Origin: UMGS1649 sp045604405
Lineage (GTDB): Bacteria; Bacillota; Clostridia; TANB77; CAG-465
Length of the DNA stretch: 64,000 nt
Direction of reading: 5' to 3'
Assembly: GCA_045604405.1 (NCBI GenBank)
Contig: JAZUNZ010000047.1
Location: forward strand, 1 to 64,000
The notes under the pieces were generated by a model. It ran no database searches and was not told the DNA's origin. It worked only from the letters and a program-made list of their open reading frames with translations. Position 1 is the stretch's first letter. Each line of letters begins with the position of its first letter. A program made the position numbers and the translations under genes. Shown here piece after piece: positions 26,358-33,770 of this stretch.

Positions 26358-26930
26358 GTGATAAAAACATTTAAAAATATAGTCAAAGTTATTGTATGCC
26401 GTGTATTTTATAAGGTGGAATATGAAGGAAGAGACAATATAGACTGTTCAAAAAATTATGTATTTATGGCAAATCATGTAGGTTCAATGGATGCTGCGTT
26501 TATTTGGGCGGACATATTAAATCTTGGAATAATGGCAAAAGAAGAGCTTTTTAAGTTTAAACCATTAGGTGCAATTTTTAAAGCCGCAGGCGTATTCCCT
26601 ATAGCAAGGGGTAAAAAAGATTTTAGCCATGTATTCCATGCAGTAAATGTAGTAAATAAAGAGAAAAAGAATCTTTTAATATTTCCAGAGGGAACAAGAA
26701 AAGCAAGACTAAAAAATGTAAAAGCAAAAAACGGAGCAGTATATGTTGCGGCAACAGCAGGCGTAGATGTAATTCCTGTTCATATAACAGAGGATATAAA
26801 GATATTTGGAAAAGTTAAAATAACATATGGTGCGCCGGTAACACTAAATGTAACTAAAGAGAATGTAAAGGACAAGGCTCTTTTAACTAAAGAAACAGAA
26901 AGAATAATGGATATTATATATGGAAGGTAA
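26358..26930 (+). CDS. plsC: 1-acyl-sn-glycerol-3-phosphate acyltransferase
   Basis: This membrane-associated acyltransferase of phosphatidic acid synthesis has NHVGSMDA (HX4D catalytic pair) near residue 40 and FPEGTR near 113. It starts at GTG with only the cmk stop before it, so it is translationally coupled. Length 190 aa is typical of compact Firmicutes PlsC. The cmk-plsC order is common in Clostridia, where ispH/rpsA often follow; here a methyltransferase does. Confidence 0.93.
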   Translation: MIKTFKNIVKVIVCRVFYKVEYEGRDNIDCSKNYVFMANHVGSMDAAFIWADILNLGIMAKEELFKFKPLGAIFKAAGVFPIARGKKDFSHVFHAVNVVNKEKKNLLIFPEGTRKARLKNVKAKNGAVYVAATAGVDVIPVHITEDIKIFGKVKITYGAPVTLNVTKENVKDKALLTKETERIMDIIYGR

Positions 26931-26936
26931 AAGATT

Positions 26937-27527
26937 ATGCTAAATGAAACAAAGTTAGAAAAGATAAAAACTAAAGCAAGAGAAAACCATGTGCCAATAT
27001 TACAAGATGCGTCACTAGCATATATAAAAACATTGCTTGAAATTAGAAAGCCAGAAAGTATTTTAGAGGTAGGAACAGCAGTGGGATATTCAGCATTAGA
27101 GTTTTCAAAACACCTAAAAGAAAATGGTAAAATAATAACTATGGAGTTAAATGAAGCTACAGCAAATATTGCAAAAGAAAATATAAAAGACTTAGGCATG
27201 GAAAATGTAATAGAGGTAGTAAATAAAGATGCATATGAATACATGAAAACATTAACAGGTCAGTTTGATGTTGTGTTTATAGATGCAGCAAAAGGTCAGT
27301 ACATGAAGTATTTAAAAGAGGCGTTACGTCTTACTAAACCAGGCTCTTTAATTATTGCAGATAATGTTCTTTTAAGAGGTATGGTTATGAGCGACTACAA
27401 CGAGCATAAGCATAGAACAGCGGTCACAAGACTTAGAGAATATATAAAGGAGGTTACTACTAATCCAAATCTAGTATCGTGTGTAATGGATGTAGGAGAT
27501 GGAGTAGCAGTATCTGTAGTTAAGTAG
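26937..27527 (+). CDS. trmR: Class I O-methyltransferase, TrmR/YrrM-like
   Basis: This SAM methyltransferase of the O-methyltransferase 3 family shows motif I ILEVGTAVGYSALEF, the acidic metal-binding FIDAAKGQY, and IIADNVLLRGMV. YrrM/TrmR methylates 5-hydroxyuridine at tRNA position 34. That specificity is inferred from similarity to Firmicutes members, and other small-molecule O-methyltransferases look alike. It follows plsC by six bases. Confidence 0.8.
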   Translation: MLNETKLEKIKTKARENHVPILQDASLAYIKTLLEIRKPESILEVGTAVGYSALEFSKHLKENGKIITMELNEATANIAKENIKDLGMENVIEVVNKDAYEYMKTLTGQFDVVFIDAAKGQYMKYLKEALRLTKPGSLIIADNVLLRGMVMSDYNEHKHRTAVTRLREYIKEVTTNPNLVSCVMDVGDGVAVSVVK

Positions 27528-27583
27528 CAAGAACTAAAATTTAACATATAATACACTGAAAGTAAAATGGAGGTGTATTTTTT

Positions 27584-28486
27584 GTGGGCATAGGTCTTGC
27601 GTTAAGTGGCGGTGGCGCAAAAGGGATGGCACATATTGGGGTAATTGAAGCTTTAAAAGACTACGGAATAAACATAGATTATATTTCAGGTACAAGTTCT
27701 GGTAGCATAATAGCAGCTCTTTATGCAGTAGGCTGTACACCAAACGAAATGTTAGAATTAGTAAACAGAAATATGAATAGAATTATAGATATAGATAGAA
27801 ATGTTGGATTTAAGCTTTTAGGGACGCTTATGAGTAAAAGAGTAAGTATAAAGGGCTTCATAAAAGGAAATAACCTTGAAAAATTATTAAGATATATATT
27901 AAGACAGAAAAATGTAGAAGACATTTCAGATGTAAAATTTCCACTTGCAATTCCTGCTGTAGATTTAAATACGGGAGAAATTGCATATTTTTGGAACAAG
28001 CAAGAGGATGGCAGAATAAATTTAGTACAAGACAATAATGGTTATGATGATGAACCATCATACCATACAAAAGGTGAGCTTGCAAGTGTTATTAGAGCAA
28101 GTTGTAGCGTCCCAGGAGTATTTGAACCTAAGAAGATAAATGACAATTACTATGTAGACGGTGGAGTTAGAGTAAATACTCCTGTAGAAGTGTTAAGAAA
28201 GATGGGAGCGGATAAAATAATTGCAGTTACATTTGACTGCAATAAAAAGACTGCATTTAGTATTGAAAATGTTGTAGGAATATCATCGCAAGCATTTAAC
28301 ATAATGACGCATTCTTCTAATATGGAGGAAATAAATACAGCAGATGTGAATGTACATCTGTGTCTTAACAATGTATCATTATTAGATATATCTAAAGCTA
28401 CTTATGCAGCAAAAAGAGGGTATAATATAGTAGCTAAAAATATTATTAAAATTAAAGAACTGTTAGGCATAAAACAAGACATGTGA
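27584..28486 (+). CDS. Patatin-like phospholipase/acyl hydrolase
   Basis: The lipid acyl hydrolase shows the oxyanion loop GLALSGGGAKGMAHIG, the nucleophile elbow GTSSGS, and the catalytic Asp in VDGGVRVNTPVE. It has no signal peptide, so it is predicted cytosolic or peripheral, with 300 aa. It begins at GTG after GGAGGTG. A 10-bp stem overlaps its stop region. Confidence 0.9.
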   Translation: MGIGLALSGGGAKGMAHIGVIEALKDYGINIDYISGTSSGSIIAALYAVGCTPNEMLELVNRNMNRIIDIDRNVGFKLLGTLMSKRVSIKGFIKGNNLEKLLRYILRQKNVEDISDVKFPLAIPAVDLNTGEIAYFWNKQEDGRINLVQDNNGYDDEPSYHTKGELASVIRASCSVPGVFEPKKINDNYYVDGGVRVNTPVEVLRKMGADKIIAVTFDCNKKTAFSIENVVGISSQAFNIMTHSSNMEEINTADVNVHLCLNNVSLLDISKATYAAKRGYNIVAKNIIKIKELLGIKQDM

Positions 28487-28507
28487 TTAAACACATGTCT
28501 TATATAT
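28476..28507. terminator. Bidirectional terminator
   Basis: AAGACATGTG pairs perfectly with CACATGTCTT around ATTAAA, between convergent genes. The T run is short. Confidence 0.65.
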
Positions 28508-28527
28508 TGCTATATAGTTTCATTTAG

Positions 28528-29190
28528 TTATATTAAACACATAACTGAAAAGAAATGACATATAGATCCGCCTAGTACAAACAAATGGAATATTGAATGG
28601 AAGTATGGTACTTTTTTAAATGCATAGAAGATAACTCCTACTGTATAAGCAATTCCGCCTGCTAGTAAAAAGTATAAGGTAGACATTGAATTTACAGCTC
28701 TAAGTCCAGCCACAAAATCTTTTGCTATAAACATTATACTCCAGCCCATAACCAAGTATAATACTACATGTAGTATCTTTAACTTTTTAGGGAAACAAGC
28801 ATAAAGGACAACTCCTAAAATTGCTGCGGCCCATATAGCACATACTAGTATTATCATTTTGGCACCAACCATATCAATAAGTGAAAAACATATTGGAGTA
28901 AATGTTCCTGCGATTAGAACATATATTGAGCAGTGGTCTAATACTTTAAATACTTTTTTTGCCCTTTCATTTGTTAGGGCGTGGTATAAAGTGGATATCG
29001 TGTAAAGGATGATTAAAGTTGCACCAAATATACACACTCCAACTATATCTAAAGCACTACCATTTCCGATGGCTGCAAATACTATCATTAAAACTAGAGC
29101 AGCAACTCCAAGAGCAGCTCCAACTGTATGTGAAACCCAGTTAAATATTTCTTCACCTTTTGTATAACCGTATAAATTTCTTGTAGTCAT
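28528..29190 (-). CDS. Hemolysin III family membrane protein (PAQR-like)
   Basis: This seven-helix membrane protein of 220 aa carries the family landmarks EEIFNWVSHTVGAALG, STLYHAL, DHCSIYVLIAGTFTP and the C-terminal HSIFHLFVLGGSICHFF. The conserved Ser, Asp and His residues form a metal site in PAQR proteins. A haemolysin role is not implied in Firmicutes. GGAGG precedes the ATG. Confidence 0.92.
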   Translation of the reverse strand: MTTRNLYGYTKGEEIFNWVSHTVGAALGVAALVLMIVFAAIGNGSALDIVGVCIFGATLIILYTISTLYHALTNERAKKVFKVLDHCSIYVLIAGTFTPICFSLIDMVGAKMIILVCAIWAAAILGVVLYACFPKKLKILHVVLYLVMGWSIMFIAKDFVAGLRAVNSMSTLYFLLAGGIAYTVGVIFYAFKKVPYFHSIFHLFVLGGSICHFFSVMCLI

Positions 29191-29394
29191 TTTTTACCTC
29201 CGGACATTATTATACCACAACTTGTATTATTATGGTAGAATGGGAGGCAATATAATTATGTGAAATTTTTGTCTAAACATTAAGCTTTATGTCACAAAAC
29301 CGCATTTATTTGTTTTCTATATTATTTTCTATCAAATAGAGTTTGCAAATTACATATGACTATGTTAAAATAAATACATTGAAGGTGAAGTAAA

Positions 29395-30714
29395 ATGAGT
29401 GAAAAAATAAGTAAAATAAAACCAAGAAACTTGGCGGGATTTCTAGAATTATTACCTAGTGACCAAGTTTTGTTTAATAAAATATATGATAAGATACGTT
29501 TGTCTTATGAAAAATTTGGATTTACTCCATTAGATACGCCAATATTGGAATATTCTGATGTACTTCTTGCAAAAGCAGGTGGTGAAACAGAAAAGCAAAT
29601 ATATAGATTTGAAAAGGGAGATACAGATATATCAATGCGTTTTGATTTAACGGTACCTCTAGCTAAGTATGTTGCAATGCATAGTGGAGAAATAGCATTT
29701 CCATTTAGAAGATATCAAATGGGTAAAGTGTTTAGAGGGGAAAGAACGCAAAAAGGAAGATTTAGAGAATTTTATCAATGTGATATAGATGTTATTGGCG
29801 ACGAAACTTTAAGCATTATGACAGATGCAGAACTTCCAGCTATAATATATGATACATTTACTAGTCTTGGTTTTAATAATTTTACAATACGCATAAATAA
29901 TAGAAAAATATTAAATGGATTTTTTGACTCGCTTGCATTAACTCAAAAAGCAGCAGATATTTTAAGAGTGATAGATAAGATAGACAAGATAGGAAAACAA
30001 GCGGTAGAAGAAGAATTAGAAAAGTTAGAAATAACAAAAACGACAATTGATACAATTATGCAGTTTATTACAATAAAGGGTTCACAAGATGAAGTAATTA
30101 AGGCTTTAAATAAATTGGGTGTAGATAATGAAGTTTATGCAGAAGGTGTAGCAGAATTAGAACAAGTAGTAAATGGAATTAGAGCATTTGGCGTGCCAGA
30201 TAATAATTTTAGAATAGACTTAACAATTGCCAGAGGATTAGATTATTATACAGGAACTGTTTATGAAACAATTTTAAATGATTATCCAGAGATGGGAAGT
30301 GTATGCTCTGGTGGTAGATATGATAACCTAGCAGAATATTATACAAACAAAAAGCTTCCTGGTGTTGGTATTTCAATAGGACTATCAAGGCTATTCTATC
30401 AACTAAAAGAAGCAGAGATTATTAAAGCTAAAGAGGCTACAACAGCCAAGGTTATGGTGCTTCCAATGCTTGAGGATATGTCATATGCATTAAGCACTGC
30501 GACTGTGTTAAGACAAGCTGGAATAAATACAGAAGTAAACTATACTAAAAAGAGTGTAAAGGCTATGATGAACTATGCAAATAGAATTGGTGTAGAATAT
30601 GTAATAATTGTTGGTGAAGATGAACAAAAACAAAATCTTGTGACAATAAAAAATATGGAAACAGGCAGTCAAGAGCTTTGTAGCTTAGATAAAGCAATTG
30701 AAATGTTGAAATAA
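29395..30714 (+). CDS. hisS: Histidyl-tRNA synthetase
   Basis: This class II synthetase has motif 2 FRRYQMGKVFRGER, the histidine-binding motifs RGLDYYTGTVYE and SGGRYDNL, motif 3 GVGISIGLSRL, and a C-terminal anticodon-binding domain. Length 439 aa is normal. The 200-base leader has no T-box pairing that I can see. hisS is not paired with aspS here and is followed by the toxI/toxN locus. Confidence 0.96.
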   Translation: MSEKISKIKPRNLAGFLELLPSDQVLFNKIYDKIRLSYEKFGFTPLDTPILEYSDVLLAKAGGETEKQIYRFEKGDTDISMRFDLTVPLAKYVAMHSGEIAFPFRRYQMGKVFRGERTQKGRFREFYQCDIDVIGDETLSIMTDAELPAIIYDTFTSLGFNNFTIRINNRKILNGFFDSLALTQKAADILRVIDKIDKIGKQAVEEELEKLEITKTTIDTIMQFITIKGSQDEVIKALNKLGVDNEVYAEGVAELEQVVNGIRAFGVPDNNFRIDLTIARGLDYYTGTVYETILNDYPEMGSVCSGGRYDNLAEYYTNKKLPGVGISIGLSRLFYQLKEAEIIKAKEATTAKVMVLPMLEDMSYALSTATVLRQAGINTEVNYTKKSVKAMMNYANRIGVEYVIIVGEDEQKQNLVTIKNMETGSQELCSLDKAIEMLK

Positions 30715-30725
30715 TGAAAAAACAG

Positions 30726-30754
30726 TTGAAAATATTATAAAATTGGAGTATAAT
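30726..30754 (+). promoter_or_regulatory. Promoter for the toxI-like RNA
   Basis: TTGAAA (30726-30731) and TATAAT (30749-30754) with a 17-base spacer, twelve bases after the hisS stop. Confidence 0.75.
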
Positions 30755-30760
30755 GAATAT

Positions 30761-30863
30761 AATATTAATAGTACTTTATGTACTATTACAAAAAGTTGGA
30801 ATACCCTTGCCGTAGTAGGGAATTAAAAAAGTTTTAGTAAGGTAAAATACCTTACTATTTTTT
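30761..30863 (+). ncRNA. toxI: ToxI-like antitoxin RNA with about one repeat, and terminator
   Basis: Behind its own promoter this short RNA has a 5' hairpin (AATAGTAC/GTACTATT), then AAAAAGTT at 30790-30797 recurring exactly 36 bases later at 30826-30833, the period of ToxI repeats. Within the unit, CCCT and AGGG can pair and flanking GG/CC could form the H-type pseudoknot. It ends at a strong terminator (AGTAAGGTA-AAA-TACCTTACT, T6). Known loci usually carry about two or more repeats. The RNA lies directly upstream of a ToxN/AbiQ-like gene. Confidence 0.7.
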
Positions 30864-30898
30864 GTCGAATTTTGCGATGAAAAGTTAGTGAAAAACGA

Positions 30899-30927
30899 TT
30901 GGCAAACAAACGTTCTTAAAGTATAAT
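30899..30927 (+). promoter_or_regulatory. toxN promoter with overlapping LexA-like site
   Basis: TTGGCA (30899-30904) and TATAAT (30922-30927) with a 17-base spacer. CAAACAAACGTTCT (30903-30916) overlaps the -35 and fits the CAAAC-N4-GTTYG-type operator seen at lexA in this window, with imperfect symmetry. LexA control is inferred only. Confidence 0.5.
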
Positions 30928-30953
30928 GAATCCAATTAATATGAGGAGGATTT

Positions 30954-31445
30954 ATGAAAAATTTAAAATTATATTATATTGAAGATGAATATATTAATTA
31001 TTTAAGACGTTGGGATAAAAAAGTTGCGTACAACAAAAACAAGGGAAGACCATATGTGGGTGTGGTGTATTCGCACGAAGGTACAGATTACTTTGTACCA
31101 TTACATTCACCAAAAGAAAAACATAAGATGATTAACGATAAAGCTGTAGATATATATAAAATTAAAAGTGGAGAATTAGGTGTAGTAAACATTAATAATA
31201 TGATACCGGTTCCTATGAGTGTGTTGTCTGAAGTGCTACCATTAATAACTGATAGAAAATATAAAGCTTTATTAGAAAATCAACTGACTTTTTTGAATAA
31301 CAACAAAAGAGAACTATATAAAAAGATATCATGGTTTATCTTTTTGTATCAAAAGGGAAGATAAAATGAAAGAATATTAAATAGATGTTGTGATTTTCAG
31401 TTGTTAGAATCGAAGTGTTTAGAATACAAAAAGAACAATAAATAA
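30954..31445 (+). pseudogene. toxN: Type III toxin ToxN/AbiQ-like endoribonuclease, interrupted by a stop
   Basis: The 136-codon frame matches ToxN/AbiQ: LYYIEDEYINYLRRWDKKV, GRPYVGVVYSHEGTDYFVPL, the active-site-like HSPKEKHK, then GVVNINNMIPVP and LLENQLTFLNNNK. It stops at TAA 31362-31364. The same frame continues for 26 codons and encodes CCDFQLLESKCLEYKK, matching the usual ToxN C-terminal motif (C-N/D-F-x-L-L-E-x-K). One nonsense change in an otherwise intact gene is the simplest reading. Whether the truncated toxin still cuts RNA is unknown. Confidence 0.8.
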
Positions 31446-31500
31446 TGATGGGCATTTTAACAAAAACATGAACCTAGCACAAAAACTTAACAATTTTTGC

Positions 31501-31529
31501 TTGACATTGACTTTAACATAATATATAAT
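31501..31529 (+). promoter_or_regulatory. rpmF promoter
   Basis: Consensus TTGACA (31501-31506) and TATAAT (31524-31529) with a 17-base spacer. The preceding 55 bases, after the toxN tail, show no other feature. Confidence 0.85.
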
Positions 31530-31582
31530 ATTTGAGTAATGAAGAAAACTAGATATTTATTTACTTAAAGGAGGGAAATAAA

Positions 31583-31780
31583 ATGGCACAACCAAAAAGA
31601 AGATGGTCAAAAGCTAGAACAGCACTTCGTCGTTCTACATGGAAATTAGAAGAAAAATCACTTGCAACATGTGAAGCATGTGGAGAAGTTATACTTCCAC
31701 ACAAAGCTTGCCCTGCTTGTGGTAAATACAATAAAAGACAAGTAGTTGAAATAAAGGCTAAAAAAGAAGAAAATAAGTAA
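31583..31780 (+). CDS. rpmF: 50S ribosomal protein L32
   Basis: The family start MAQPKRRWSKARTALRRSTW is followed by a zinc ribbon, CEACGEVILPHKACPACG, so this is the zinc-containing (C+) form. Length 65 aa. AAGGAGG is upstream. The usual upstream partner yceD is absent; a toxin-antitoxin locus sits there instead. Confidence 0.97.
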   Translation: MAQPKRRWSKARTALRRSTWKLEEKSLATCEACGEVILPHKACPACGKYNKRQVVEIKAKKEENK

Positions 31781-31796
31781 GAAAATAAGTAATATA

Positions 31797-31826
31797 GACC
31801 TCACGATAAAGTGAGGTTTTGTTTTT
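31797..31826 (+). terminator. Terminator after rpmF
   Basis: ACCTCAC pairs with GTGAGGT around GATAAA, followed by TTTGTTTTT. Confidence 0.8.
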
Positions 31827-31835
31827 AGGTGAGTT

Positions 31836-32504
31836 ATGAACAAATTGAAAGTTATATATGAAGACAATCACGTTATAGTTGTAATAAAACCAAGTGGAAT
31901 TCCATCTCAGGCAGATGAGTCTGGGGACTTAGACATGTTAACTTTAGTTAAAGAGTATATAAAAGAAAAATATAACAAACCAGGAAATGTTTATGTAGGC
32001 CTGGTACACAGATTAGACAGAATGACATCTGGACTTATGGTGTTTGCTAAAACATCAAAAGGAGCAAGTAGACTTTCTAATTCAATACGCGAAGGGGATT
32101 TTAAAAAGGAATATTTGGCCGTTATAACAGGTAAATTGGAGGGCGTTGGAAAACTTCAAAATTACCTTTTTAAAGATGAAAGAACAAATATAAGCAGTGT
32201 TGTAGGGGAAGGTAAGAAAAATGCGAAACTTGCAGAACTAGAGTATAAAGTCATGGGTCATACTATATATAATAATAAAGAATATACATATGTTAGAATA
32301 AAGCTATATACTGGGCGCCACCATCAAATAAGAGCACAATTTTCTAACATAAATCATCCGTTGTATGGAGATATAAAGTATGGTGGAATAAAAGGAGATT
32401 TAGCGCTTGTAGCATGTAGTTTGAAATTTATTCATCCGACTAAAGATGATGTAATGGAATTTGAGTATTTTCCAGATAAAGAAAATATATGGAGGGATAT
32501 GTAA
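31836..32504 (+). CDS. RluA-family RNA pseudouridine synthase
   Basis: The catalytic Asp is in VHRLDRMTSGLMVFAK (about residue 62), and GRHHQIRAQF is the later RNA-binding motif. At 222 aa it lacks the N-terminal S4 domain of RluD. The target uridine in rRNA or tRNA cannot be deduced. It begins just after the rpmF terminator and ends directly before prfB. Confidence 0.9.
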   Translation: MNKLKVIYEDNHVIVVIKPSGIPSQADESGDLDMLTLVKEYIKEKYNKPGNVYVGLVHRLDRMTSGLMVFAKTSKGASRLSNSIREGDFKKEYLAVITGKLEGVGKLQNYLFKDERTNISSVVGEGKKNAKLAELEYKVMGHTIYNNKEYTYVRIKLYTGRHHQIRAQFSNINHPLYGDIKYGGIKGDLALVACSLKFIHPTKDDVMEFEYFPDKENIWRDM

Positions 32505-33611
32505 TTGGAACTTGCGGATATAAAAAACAGACTTGCAGAATTTGCAAGTACAATTAATGAAATTAAAGAAACTTTAAAAATAGATTTAAAGCAAGAAACT
32601 TTAAAAAAGCTTGAACAAAAAACAATGGAAAATGGATTTTGGGAAGATAGTAAAACAAGTTCAGAAATTTTAAAACAAATCAAAGATTTGAAGATAGAAT
32701 TAAGTGCTTTTGAAAAAGTATATTCTATATATGAGAATCTAGAAATAACTTATGAGCTTTTAAAAGAAGAACAAGAAGATAGCTTGTTGCAAGAGATAGT
32801 AAAAGAGATAAGTGGTTTAGAGAGTAAAGTAGAAAAGCTTAGAATTTCTTCACTTCTTTCAGATGAGTACGATAATCTAAATGCCATTATAACCATACAT
32901 GCGGGCGCGGGTGGAACAGAATCTCAAGACTGGGCTGAAATGCTAAATAGAATGTATCTTAGATGGTGTGAAAGAAATGGTTTTGAGTACATCCTTTACG
33001 ATATGCAAGAAGGTGATGAGGCAGGAATAAAAAGTGTTACATTTGCAGTTAAAGGAATGTATGCTTATGGTTATCTAAAATCTGAAAAAGGCGTGCATAG
33101 ATTAGTAAGAATATCTCCATTTGATGCAAACAAAAGAAGACATACTTCTTTTGCAGCATTAGATGTAATGCCAGAGATAGAAGATAACGTAGAAATTGAA
33201 ATTAGAGCTGAGGATATAGAAATGGACACGTATAGAGCATCTGGCGCAGGAGGGCAACACGTTAATAAAACGGATTCTGCCGTAAGACTAAAACATATAC
33301 CTACAGGAATAGTTGTATCATGTCAAACAGAACGCTCTCAAATACAAAATAAAGAAACATGTATGAAAATGTTAAGAGCGAAACTTTATCAATATGAGCT
33401 AAATAAAACACAAGAAAGACTAAAAGAAATAAAAGGTGAACTTACGGAAAATGGTTGGGGAAACCAAATAAGGTCATATGTATTTTGTCCATATACTTTA
33501 GTAAAGGATCATAGAACAAATTATGAAGTGGGAAACGTACAAGGCGTAATGGATGGAGATATAGATGAATTTATATCTGCATATTTAAAATACAATGCAA
33601 AAAAACAATAA
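32505..33611 (+). CDS. prfB: Peptide chain release factor 2
   Basis: This recognises UGA and UAA stops. The SPF tripeptide anticodon is seen in RISPFDANKRRHTSF, and the GGQ catalytic loop in SGAGGQHVNKTDSAVRL. The start is TTG with GGAGGG about ten bases upstream. All 368 codons lie in one frame, so the autoregulatory +1 frameshift at an in-frame UGA, common in prfB, is missing here. Confidence 0.96.
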   Translation: MELADIKNRLAEFASTINEIKETLKIDLKQETLKKLEQKTMENGFWEDSKTSSEILKQIKDLKIELSAFEKVYSIYENLEITYELLKEEQEDSLLQEIVKEISGLESKVEKLRISSLLSDEYDNLNAIITIHAGAGGTESQDWAEMLNRMYLRWCERNGFEYILYDMQEGDEAGIKSVTFAVKGMYAYGYLKSEKGVHRLVRISPFDANKRRHTSFAALDVMPEIEDNVEIEIRAEDIEMDTYRASGAGGQHVNKTDSAVRLKHIPTGIVVSCQTERSQIQNKETCMKMLRAKLYQYELNKTQERLKEIKGELTENGWGNQIRSYVFCPYTLVKDHRTNYEVGNVQGVMDGDIDEFISAYLKYNAKKQ

Positions 33612-33770
33612 AATAGAATTGAATAAAAATACAAAAAATAAAAATAGATATTTATAAGTGGAATTTCCAAATTTTTATACTAGTAAGTATAAATAATATG
33701 TGGTATAATATACTGTAATTGTAAAAGTATATTATATCATTTTTTTGTGCGTATACTCTAGGGGGATGCT

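Noticed and set aside
29191..29394. T-box riboswitch before hisS
   Set aside because: No T-box sequence and no specifier stem or antiterminator were found in the 200-base leader.
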